The notes beneath the pieces are model-generated. The model did no database searches. It saw only the letters and a list, made by a program, of their open reading frames with translations, and was not told the DNA's origin. DNA of 64,000 nucleotides. Origin: Clostridia bacterium (GTDB taxonomy: Bacteria > Bacillota > Clostridia > Oscillospirales > CAG-382). This document shows positions 27,124-34,773 of this stretch, piece after piece. How positions within the stretch are numbered: the first letter of the stretch is position 1; the number at the start of each line of letters is the position of its first letter. Location: assembly GCA_017549365.1 (NCBI GenBank), contig JAFYUZ010000016.1, forward strand, positions 20,055-84,054, in the 5' to 3' direction. A program made the translations under genes and the position numbers.

Positions 27124-27735
27124 TCAGAGATAGATCTCGATCTTCTTAAAGCTTGCTTTGTCAAGCGCCTCGGGCGAGGGAATTATAAAGCAGTTGCCGT
27201 CCATATCCGAAATAAGGACACTACCGTTTTCAAGCTTGCGGAAGTTGGAGTAAGGATTGTTGAGGACAAAGGTGGTCTTTCCCGCACTGGTCATGGCTTC
27301 GCAATAGGAATAGCCGAATTTTTCCTTCATGGAATAGATCTTTGTTATCTCGGGGGTAAAATATCTCCTGTCAAGCTCGGTGTTCAAAAGCTCCACCGTG
27401 GCTTTGTCGAAATCCGCAAGATTTTTTATCATGCCGATCTCGGCGCCGTTTCCGCGGCGCTTGGTGTTGGGCTCGCGGATGGATATGTATTCGTCGGGGT
27501 TCGAAACGGGGAACGAGCGGATTATGACAACGCGCTCAAAGGTTTCGGTCTCGCCGTTTTCGTTTTTCAGTTCAAGCGAAACAAGTCCGCCGGAAGACAG
27601 GAAAAATCTGGCGTTTTCCATGGTCAGCGGCACGCTTTCGCGCTTGTTGAACATCGCCTCTATTTCTTCGTCGGTGTAATCTTCGGTCACCTTCGGCTTT
27701 GTGTCGGCCTTTTTTGTTTCTGTTGCTGTCGGCAT
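27124..27735 (-). CDS. DUF1854 family protein
   Basis: 203 residues, soluble, with no membrane segment. The stretches ERVVIIRSFPVSNPDEYISI, GMIKNLADFDKATVELLNTE, YFTPEITKIYSMKEKFGYSY and NGSVLISDMDGNCFIIP match the DUF1854 family. In some Proteobacteria this family is associated with cyanophycin metabolism and sits beside an ABC protein. Here it lies between two exporters (27 nt from one, 36 nt from the other), so it is probably an accessory or regulatory subunit of the transporter. The biochemical function is unknown. No cyanophycin gene is in the window. Confidence 0.8.
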   Translation of the reverse strand: MPTATETKKADTKPKVTEDYTDEEIEAMFNKRESVPLTMENARFFLSSGGLVSLELKNENGETETFERVVIIRSFPVSNPDEYISIREPNTKRRGNGAEIGMIKNLADFDKATVELLNTELDRRYFTPEITKIYSMKEKFGYSYCEAMTSAGKTTFVLNNPYSNFRKLENGSVLISDMDGNCFIIPSPEALDKASFKKIEIYL

Positions 27736-27762
27736 TAAAATTCTCTCCTTTCGGTCGGGAAC

Positions 27763-30339
27763 TTAAAGTCCCTGCATTACCCTGTTCATCTGTTCGTTTT
27801 GCAGGGTGTAAAGGTTGTAATACACGCCTTTTCTTTCGAGCAGTTCTTCGGCTGTGCCCATTTCCACAAGCTCGCCGTGCTCTATTGCCATGATGTAATT
27901 GCAGTTTTTCAGGGTTGAAAGTCTGTGGGCAATGGAAATTGTGGTTCTGCCTTCGATAAGCTTGTCGATGGCGGCAGAGATCTGCTTTTCGGTTTCGTTG
28001 TCCATGGCGGCGGTTGCCTCGTCAAGAATAAGGATAGACGGCGACATCAAAAGCGCACGGGCAATCGAAATTCTTTGTCTTTCTCCGCCCGAAAGCGAAC
28101 GCGAACCGATACCTACCATTGTTTCGTATCCCTCGGGCAGACGCATGATAAAATCGTGGGCGTTGGCGGCGGTTGCCGCGGCAATAACCTCCTCCATGGT
28201 CGCCTCGGGCTTGGCATAGCGGATGTTGTCAGCTATCGTTCCGCCGAAGATAAATACCTCCTGCGATACAATCGAAACGTTTTTGCGCAGAACGTCAAGG
28301 CTTATGTCCTTTACGTTCACTCCGTCTATCGAAACGGTACCCGATATTACGTCATACATACGGGTGATGAGGTTTGCAACGGTTGATTTTCCCGAGCCGG
28401 TGTGTCCCACAAGACCAACGTGGTCGCCTTTTTTGATATCAAAGGTGATGTTGTTAAGAATGGGGCGGTTGGGGGTGTAATGGAAGCAAACTCTGTCAAA
28501 CGAGATGTTGCCCTCGATCTTTTCGGGCTTGTGGGGGTCTTTTGCATCGGTGATATCGGGAACTGTGTCGAGCACCTCAAACATTCTTTGCGCCGAGTTT
28601 ATGGTGTCGGTGATAAGGTTGGTGAAGGTCGAGAAAAAGTCGAGCGGACCAAAGATCATTCCGAGATATCCGATGTACGTGGCGAGCTGACCATAGGTCA
28701 TTTTTCCGCCCATAACGGTGATACCGCCAAATCCCCATATCGCCTGCGAGGTGATGCCGATGAGAAGACCGACAACCGGGAAGAGCAGCACCGTGATAAG
28801 GTTTGTGCGAAGGTTTGCCTTACAAAGTTTTTCGTTGTAGTTGATGAAACGGTTGGTTTCGTCGGCTTCTTTTGCAAAAGCTTTTACAACGCGCGCGCCA
28901 CCCAAAACGTCGCCGAGCATGGCGTTGAGCGAGGAGGATCTTCTCCACTGGCGGGAATAAGAGCTCCACAGTTTCGGAAGCATGAATCTGAAAAGGCAGA
29001 TGATGATGGGGATGGGGATGAAAACGATAAGGGTAAGTCTTACGTTGATCGAGAAAAGGAATATCGTAAGACCGACGAAATTGAGAACGTTTACGATAAG
29101 GTAAGGAATACCGCCGGTGTAGAAGTTTTTGATCTTAACGGCGTCGTAGTTTACTCGTGTAACAAGGCGTCCCGTCGGGTGCTTGTTGAAATATGCTATT
29201 GAAAGATCCGACATTGCCTTGAAAATATCGGTCTTCATGTTTTGGGTGACGCGGGTGGACATGTGCGCGTTGGCGCGGTTAGAGGTGATGCTGACACACA
29301 GCGAGACGATTGCCAAAAGCACGATCACGGCGACGACGGCGTAGACGTTTGAAATGTCGCGGAGTCTGCCGGTAACCTGCACAGCCTTTGGCGAATCCTT
29401 TTTGTTGCCGGTTATCACAAGGTCGTATCTTTGTTCATCGTCGGGGGTGGTATCGTCGGCATAAACGTAGCTTGCCGTGCCGTCCGAGTCTTGTGACAAG
29501 ACGAATTTTCCGTTTTCCGCCTCGTCGTAGTAGTAATATTTTCTGTTTGTCAGAACCGTCAGAAAATCGCCGATTTTGCCGAAGAAGCCGTCGCTTTCAA
29601 GTTTAAGCTCTTGGTGCTCGGCAAAAACGTTGGGATCGGTGGTTGAAACGACCTGGTCGTACATCAGCTGACCTGTAAGTATCGGTGACATCAGCGAGAT
29701 CATTGATGACAGCACAAGACAGATGACAAGGGTGAGAAGCTGCAATTTGAAAGGCTTGAAATAGGTCAAAAGGCGGACAAGAAGACCTTTGCGGTTTACG
29801 CAGTTTGTACAGATCCTGCGGGTCTGGTCTTCGTAAACGGTGCCGCACTTGGGGCACTTTGCGTGGAACTGCTCGAAGATCGGGTCGTCCTCGGTGACTG
29901 TCTCGCCCACGTTCAGACGTTCCCAGATGTGTACAAAAGCAAAAAGCCTGCCCTTACACGCGTTCGTACAAAAACCGATAATCTCTGTTTTTCCCTCTTT
30001 TGCGGCGCTTTCGCATTCTCTTTCAAACTCTTTTTCGCTTGTTCCTTCCGAAAAAAGGATAGGTTCTTTTACCGCGTATGCAAGCAAGGCATTCGAGGTG
30101 CAGTAGTTATCTATGTACGGATTTACGAGCATGGCAAGCTCAAATTCATCGTATTTTTGTTTTCCTGTGTCGTATCTGCAAAGGCGTTTTCGCTTTTTGT
30201 CGATCGCAAGGATTGTTTCGCCAAAATTTCCGTCGGTGTCAAGGTCAAAGCGGATGGCGGCGAGGATATCGTCCTTTTCAACACCGTGTCCGGCAAAAAT
30301 TCCGCTTTGTTCTTCGGTCAGAAAATATACAGGCAACAT
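27763..30339 (-). CDS. ABC exporter with zinc ribbon and large extracellular insertion
   Basis: 858 residues. The N-terminal ~155 residues are a PH-like soluble region, then a zinc ribbon (KCPKCGTVYEDQ, RRICTNCVNRK). The type I exporter membrane domain carries an insertion of roughly 110 residues, polar and aspartate-rich, between the first two helices, which would face outside. The ATPase domain has GLVGHTGSGKSTV, LSGGERQRISIARAL, SILILDEATAAMD and IAHRLSTL, all intact. It is the first gene of the operon, with the DUF1854 protein and the second exporter downstream. Both subunits appear competent for hydrolysis, so homodimers cannot be excluded. Confidence 0.87.
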   Translation of the reverse strand: MLPVYFLTEEQSGIFAGHGVEKDDILAAIRFDLDTDGNFGETILAIDKKRKRLCRYDTGKQKYDEFELAMLVNPYIDNYCTSNALLAYAVKEPILFSEGTSEKEFERECESAAKEGKTEIIGFCTNACKGRLFAFVHIWERLNVGETVTEDDPIFEQFHAKCPKCGTVYEDQTRRICTNCVNRKGLLVRLLTYFKPFKLQLLTLVICLVLSSMISLMSPILTGQLMYDQVVSTTDPNVFAEHQELKLESDGFFGKIGDFLTVLTNRKYYYYDEAENGKFVLSQDSDGTASYVYADDTTPDDEQRYDLVITGNKKDSPKAVQVTGRLRDISNVYAVVAVIVLLAIVSLCVSITSNRANAHMSTRVTQNMKTDIFKAMSDLSIAYFNKHPTGRLVTRVNYDAVKIKNFYTGGIPYLIVNVLNFVGLTIFLFSINVRLTLIVFIPIPIIICLFRFMLPKLWSSYSRQWRRSSSLNAMLGDVLGGARVVKAFAKEADETNRFINYNEKLCKANLRTNLITVLLFPVVGLLIGITSQAIWGFGGITVMGGKMTYGQLATYIGYLGMIFGPLDFFSTFTNLITDTINSAQRMFEVLDTVPDITDAKDPHKPEKIEGNISFDRVCFHYTPNRPILNNITFDIKKGDHVGLVGHTGSGKSTVANLITRMYDVISGTVSIDGVNVKDISLDVLRKNVSIVSQEVFIFGGTIADNIRYAKPEATMEEVIAAATAANAHDFIMRLPEGYETMVGIGSRSLSGGERQRISIARALLMSPSILILDEATAAMDNETEKQISAAIDKLIEGRTTISIAHRLSTLKNCNYIMAIEHGELVEMGTAEELLERKGVYYNLYTLQNEQMNRVMQGL

Positions 30340-30665
30340 TTAAGGATCACTCCTTTTTCTGTCGAATACGGAAAAAATCTTTTCCGTTTCGGGCATTATA
30401 ACATTATGATGAAAAAAATTCAACTGTCAAAACAGACAAAATATATTTTTTTATTTATCTATTTTGACATATATTTCAAAAGGGGCGTTTTTTTGTTGCA
30501 AGGCGTGTTTTTTTGCAGAACGGAAGGAATGTCGGAAAATGACAGTTTTTTTATAAAAAATTGTCATTTTAAGATGTCAAAAAGCGATTTTTGTGAAAAA
30601 AACGCTTGACCACGGCACATTTGGTTGCTATAATCATAGGGTGATAAAAAACAAAGAGGAAATCT
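30340..30665. promoter_or_regulatory. Divergent control region between the ABC operon and the AraC regulator
   Basis: No gene in 326 bp, and very A/T-rich. Minus strand: TTGACA (30430-30425), 16-bp spacer, CATAAT (30408-30403) as a candidate promoter for the ABC operon, with a perfect palindrome ACGGAAAA-AATC-TTTTCCGT (30368-30387) downstream. Plus strand: TTGACC (30605-30610), 18-bp spacer, TATAAT (30629-30634) for the AraC gene. A 9-bp inverted repeat AAAATGACA/TGTCATTTT (30536-30570) stands between them, and TGTCA/TGACA motifs recur. Confidence 0.6.
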
Positions 30666-31535
30666 ATGATAAACGAAAAAATGGAGATCTTTCGCGATAA
30701 TCAGCTGGCGGTTTCGGTGCAACACAGCATCAACGTAAACCAGTTCATCACTGTGCCCCATCTGCATTATCATTATGAGATATACTACAACATCAACGGC
30801 GGAAAAAGCTTCCTTATAGAAAACGAGTTTTACGAATGCGGTCCGCGCGATCTTTTTGTTATCCCCAAAACCCACATTCACAAGGTGGTGGCAGAAAAAA
30901 ATCTGCCCTACGAAAGATGCGTTATCCACATTGACGACGAGATCATCTCGTCGGTCAATTCCATGCCTCAGATGAATTCCTGCCTGTCGTGGCTTGACGA
31001 GGTGGGAACAAAATATCCCCGAAAGGTCCGCCTTTCGCAGTCGCGCCACGAAAAATTTATGATGCACATACGCGAGTACGACCGTCTTGACGAGGCGGGC
31101 AACGAGCTGATGCTTTATTCAAAACTTCTCGAGATACTTGCCTTTGCCCGCGCGGAATTTGGCGGCAGTCCCTGTGATGACAAAAGCGCCGTCCCCGAAA
31201 GCTGGTCGGACAAGGCGCTGGGATATATTGAAAAAAATTTCAGAAAGATCAGCGTTTTGGGCATTGCCGCAAGCCTTTACGTAAACGAGGACTACCTGAA
31301 CAAGGTTTTCAAGGCGGAAACGGGCATTACCCTTAACAACTACATAATCCTTCGCAAGATCGCCGAGGCAAAAAAGCTTTTGTATCTCGGTCATTCGGTG
31401 AAAGAGACCTGTGTTTTATCGGGTTTCAACGATTATGCAAACTTTATCCGCACCTTCAAGCGCATTGAGGGTTGTTCGCCCGGAAGTTTTGAGATCCGAA
31501 AAGCGACCTCAGAGGTTTTTAATTCGAAAAAATGA
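30666..31535 (+). CDS. AraC family transcriptional regulator
   Basis: 289 residues. An N-terminal cupin-like sensor (VPHLHYHYEIYYNINGGKSF, then GPRDLFVIPKTHIHKV) probably binds a carbohydrate. The C-terminal ~100 residues are two helix-turn-helix units: ISVLGIAASLYVNEDYLNKV, then a GITLNNYIILRKIAEAKKLL linker and VLSGFNDYANFIRTFKRIEG. AGAGGA precedes the ATG. It is divergent from the ABC operon and upstream of three large surface genes, either of which could be its target. The strong terminator after it makes it monocistronic. Confidence 0.9.
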   Translation: MINEKMEIFRDNQLAVSVQHSINVNQFITVPHLHYHYEIYYNINGGKSFLIENEFYECGPRDLFVIPKTHIHKVVAEKNLPYERCVIHIDDEIISSVNSMPQMNSCLSWLDEVGTKYPRKVRLSQSRHEKFMMHIREYDRLDEAGNELMLYSKLLEILAFARAEFGGSPCDDKSAVPESWSDKALGYIEKNFRKISVLGIAASLYVNEDYLNKVFKAETGITLNNYIILRKIAEAKKLLYLGHSVKETCVLSGFNDYANFIRTFKRIEGCSPGSFEIRKATSEVFNSKK

Positions 31536-31538
31536 CAT

Positions 31539-31577
31539 AAAAGAGATGTAAAAACGGGTTTTGCATCTCTTTTTTTC
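31539..31577 (+). terminator. Terminator after the AraC gene
   Basis: AAAAGAGATG ... CATCTCTTTT with a T7 run, beginning a few bases after the stop codon. Confidence 0.85.
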
Positions 31578-31624
31578 TTTTGTCGCAGGGCTCAAAATAT
31601 AGACAGACTTTTTTGAAAAAGTTG

Positions 31625-31653
31625 TTTACAGACACGCGATTATATGTTATAAT
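31625..31653 (+). promoter_or_regulatory. Promoter of the first SLH/beta-helix gene
   Basis: TTTACA (31625-31630), 17-bp spacer, TATAAT (31648-31653). It leaves a leader of about 95 nt that contains the hairpin at 31675-31721. Confidence 0.75.
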
Positions 31654-31674
31654 TACTATAAATTATCTTTCTGC

Positions 31675-31721
31675 ATCGGAAAAGGTGATGTTTTTGCCCA
31701 AAAATCGCCTTTGTTTCCGAT
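31675..31721 (+). other. Long hairpin in the 5' leader of the SLH/beta-helix gene
   Basis: ATCGGAAA+AGGTGAT (31675-31689) pairs with ATCGCCT and TTTCCGAT (31704-31721), 15 bp in all with a TTG bulge. No U-run follows, so it is not a normal terminator. It may stabilise the mRNA or regulate translation. Confidence 0.55.
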
Positions 31722-31755
31722 CAAAACAAAACCTTATCCCGAAAAGGAGAAATTT

Positions 31756-34695
31756 ATGAAAAAGAGCTTATCTTTTCTTCTGACGGTGTGCCTGCTTTTG
31801 GCGAGCATTCCCTTGGCACTTACGGCAGGAGCCGCAAATCTCAACAGTTTTGGTCAACAGACTGTTGAATTTTCCGAGCTTAACCCGTCGTCGGATGTCA
31901 GCGCTTACAACGGCGCTGTCAAGACCTTCAAGGGCGAAAGAGTCCGTGCCATCACCCGTGCAAACGACAGTGTGGGCACCGCCTTTAACCTTTACAAGCT
32001 TTCGCGTATCAACGACAAGAACGGCGAATGTGTTCCGATCGAAACGGCAAACTACATCGTTGTCAAATATTACTATGAGTCATCTGCACAAGAACCCTCT
32101 CTTGTGGGCAACCGCATGAGCTGGCTTCAGGAAAATGTCGTTCCCGAAAACGCCCTGACCGCCACCGAAAACGCAGGTCAGACCGCAAGAGTTTATTCGA
32201 CCGACGGCATGGTTGCAAACAAGTGGGCAACAGTTACCATTCCGCTTATCACAGATGCAGGCTATGCCGCGGCGCAGCAGGCGTTTAATGCCCGCGGAAG
32301 ATTTTTCCTCCATCAGCTCAAGCTTTATCCCTTTGAGCGCGATATGGCAAAGGGCGAAACTCTTTACATAAAAGAGATCACCATCCAAAGCTGGGACCCC
32401 GAAAACAAAAACGCTTTTTCGGAAAGAACCGTAAGATATTATGACTCTTACGAGTCTGCGGCAAACGGCGCAGAACCTTTGCACACCGTAGCCTCCGAAG
32501 ACATGAAGAAAATAAAGGTAGCCGATTACATGGGCACTGTTCCCGCAAATGCCGAATTTATGGCATGGAAATGTACCCATGACGGAAAGCTTGTTAATCC
32601 CGGCGAGTTTTACACTCTGCTTGCGGGCAAGGATATTGCTTTCGTTCCCCTCTTTAAATATACCTATGATTTCTCGGGTGTTTCTTCGGCGTACATAAAC
32701 GGCTATGAGGACGGAACCTTTAAGCCGCAGAACAATGTGACGCGTGCCGAAGCGTGCAAGATCATTGCGTCCCTCATCAACCCCCAGGGACTTTTTATGG
32801 GCGACACCGCTTTTTCTGACGTAACGAGCGCAAATTGGTATTACAACGCAGTAACCACCCTTGAAAACGCAGGTGCGCTCACCATCTGGAACGGTAATTT
32901 TGAAGCGCAGACCCCCATCAAGCGCCATGAGCTTGTGGAGATAATCTACGCCCTTGTTGACGATGGCGAAAAGAGCCTTAAGATCACCACCCTCAACGAC
33001 ATCGACAAAAAGGACAGATTTTTTGACGCCGTAATTTACGGCGTTGCCAACGGAATCATCACGGGCTACGAAGACAAGACCTTCAGACCCGACGGCAACA
33101 TCACCCGTGCCGAAACAGTTACTGTTATCAACCGCCTTATCGGCAGAATCTACAACGAAAATACGACAGCGGCATCCAAGTTTTCGGACGTTGATGGTCA
33201 TTGGGCAAAGGGACAGATCCTTGCCTCCTCCGCATCTGCCGCCGACGGAGTATGGACCGCGAAGGGAGCAGAGACAGAATACGTTCTGACAGGAACAAGA
33301 GCTTCCGAATCCATCCCCGCTCTGCAACAACAGGCAAAAAATCTTTCGGGCGATGCCATCCGCCGCGGAGTTGACGCAATCTCCGAGCAGATGAAGAAAA
33401 ACGTCATGTCAACCGGCAACACCGAAGAATACTATGCCGACAAGATGACGGGTCAGAGATGGTACGTTTCCGAAAAGAACGGCAACGACGAAAACGACGG
33501 TAAATCTCCCGAAAAGCCTTTTAAGACTATTGCGGCGCTCAACGCAAAAGCAAAGCTTGCAAAGGGAGATGCGGTGCTCTTTGAACGCGGCGGACTTTAC
33601 CGCGGAAGCATCACGGTGACCCAGGGCGTTATCTACGGTTCGTACGGCGAGGGCGAAAAGCCCGTGCTTTCGGGTTCTGTCAAGAACTATGCCGACCCCG
33701 ACCTTTGGGAAGAAACCGACAAGGCAGGCGTTTACAAGCTTAAGGAGACCATCGTCAACGTAGGTATCATGGCGCTTGACCACGGGCTTCACGATTACGG
33801 CAACTACGACGCCCTTTACGGCAAAAACAGAGTAAGAAACATCAGCAGTTATCAGAGCCTTAACGGCGATTTGCAGTTCTTCTCTAACGCCGACACCCTC
33901 TATTTCATGAGCACCGAGGGCAACCCCGGCGAAAGATTCAAGTCGATCGAGATCGGCACCAAGGAAAGAGTTTTTGGCGGTTACGGAAAAAACAACATTT
34001 TCGATAACCTCAGCATCAGAAACTGCGGCTCGCACGGCATCGGTCTTCAGAGCTCGACGGATATCACCGTTACAAACTGTATCTTATCGTGGCTTGGCGG
34101 CTCGCTTCTCGGAAACTACGGCGAAACCACCACACAGTACGGCAACGCCGTCGAGATCTTCGGCAGCTCCAACAGATACAACGTAAAGAACAACTGGATA
34201 TATCAGATTTACGACACCGCCATCACCCACCAGGGAAATCAGGCTTCGATGATGAATATCAATTATTCCGAAAACCTCATGGAATACTGCCACTGGGGTA
34301 TTGAATGTTGGGTTAAGAAAGCAGGCGGAAACGCCCTTATCAACAACGTCAAGGCAGAATACAACGTGATGCGTATGGGCGGTTACGGTTGGGGTTCCAT
34401 CGTTTCCACCAGAACAACGGGCGCTGTCCTTTACACCTATGGCATCATGGAAGGAACAAACAAGAACCTTCAGTGCAACTATTCGATCTTCGACCGCTGT
34501 GCAGGAAGCATTATCGGCATTGTTGCACCATCGACAGAAACCTACAACGGCAATATCTACATCCAGCACAACGGTAATTCGCTGGGCAACCTTAAGGGTA
34601 TAAGCAAGAGTGCCACCAAGAACGGAGCACAGGATCTTTACGACAACCTCGGTGACGAAAACCTTGTCTTTGTACTTGCCCCGGCAGAAAAATAA
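31756..34695 (+). CDS. SLH-anchored beta-helix surface protein, copy 1
   Basis: 979 residues from ATG 31756 (AAAGGAGA upstream; a longer frame opens earlier inside the leader hairpin). A signal peptide (MKKSLSFLLTVCLLLASIPL, ending TAGAA) is followed by a ~230-residue beta-rich domain of unknown type, then a repeat-like beta segment, then SLH motifs (AYINGYEDGTFKPQNNVTRA near residue 310; FSDVTSANWYYNAV; GYEDKTFRPDGNITRAETVT; FSDVDGHWAKGQI). From about residue 550 the C-terminal half begins with WYVSEKNGNDENDGKSPEKP, the entry of a DUF1565-type right-handed beta-helix, and continues with short strands and Asn turns. It is an exported wall-anchored carbohydrate-active or binding protein. SLH in mid-protein is unusual. 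Confidence 0.85.
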   Translation: MKKSLSFLLTVCLLLASIPLALTAGAANLNSFGQQTVEFSELNPSSDVSAYNGAVKTFKGERVRAITRANDSVGTAFNLYKLSRINDKNGECVPIETANYIVVKYYYESSAQEPSLVGNRMSWLQENVVPENALTATENAGQTARVYSTDGMVANKWATVTIPLITDAGYAAAQQAFNARGRFFLHQLKLYPFERDMAKGETLYIKEITIQSWDPENKNAFSERTVRYYDSYESAANGAEPLHTVASEDMKKIKVADYMGTVPANAEFMAWKCTHDGKLVNPGEFYTLLAGKDIAFVPLFKYTYDFSGVSSAYINGYEDGTFKPQNNVTRAEACKIIASLINPQGLFMGDTAFSDVTSANWYYNAVTTLENAGALTIWNGNFEAQTPIKRHELVEIIYALVDDGEKSLKITTLNDIDKKDRFFDAVIYGVANGIITGYEDKTFRPDGNITRAETVTVINRLIGRIYNENTTAASKFSDVDGHWAKGQILASSASAADGVWTAKGAETEYVLTGTRASESIPALQQQAKNLSGDAIRRGVDAISEQMKKNVMSTGNTEEYYADKMTGQRWYVSEKNGNDENDGKSPEKPFKTIAALNAKAKLAKGDAVLFERGGLYRGSITVTQGVIYGSYGEGEKPVLSGSVKNYADPDLWEETDKAGVYKLKETIVNVGIMALDHGLHDYGNYDALYGKNRVRNISSYQSLNGDLQFFSNADTLYFMSTEGNPGERFKSIEIGTKERVFGGYGKNNIFDNLSIRNCGSHGIGLQSSTDITVTNCILSWLGGSLLGNYGETTTQYGNAVEIFGSSNRYNVKNNWIYQIYDTAITHQGNQASMMNINYSENLMEYCHWGIECWVKKAGGNALINNVKAEYNVMRMGGYGWGSIVSTRTTGAVLYTYGIMEGTNKNLQCNYSIFDRCAGSIIGIVAPSTETYNGNIYIQHNGNSLGNLKGISKSATKNGAQDLYDNLGDENLVFVLAPAEK

Positions 34696-34710
34696 AACGC
34701 AAATATTTTT

Positions 34711-34754
34711 TGTGACATCCGCAATTTCGCAATAGCGCCTTTTCGGATGTCACA
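34711..34754 (+). other. Perfect 11-bp inverted repeat between paralogues 1 and 2
   Basis: TGTGACATCCG (34711-34721) and CGGATGTCACA (34744-34754) around a 22-nt loop, ending 8 nt before the AAGGAGGA ribosome site of the second gene. No U-run follows, so it looks like an mRNA processing or stabilising stem, or an operator, rather than a terminator. Confidence 0.6.
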
Positions 34755-34773
34755 GCTATATAAGGAGGAAAAT

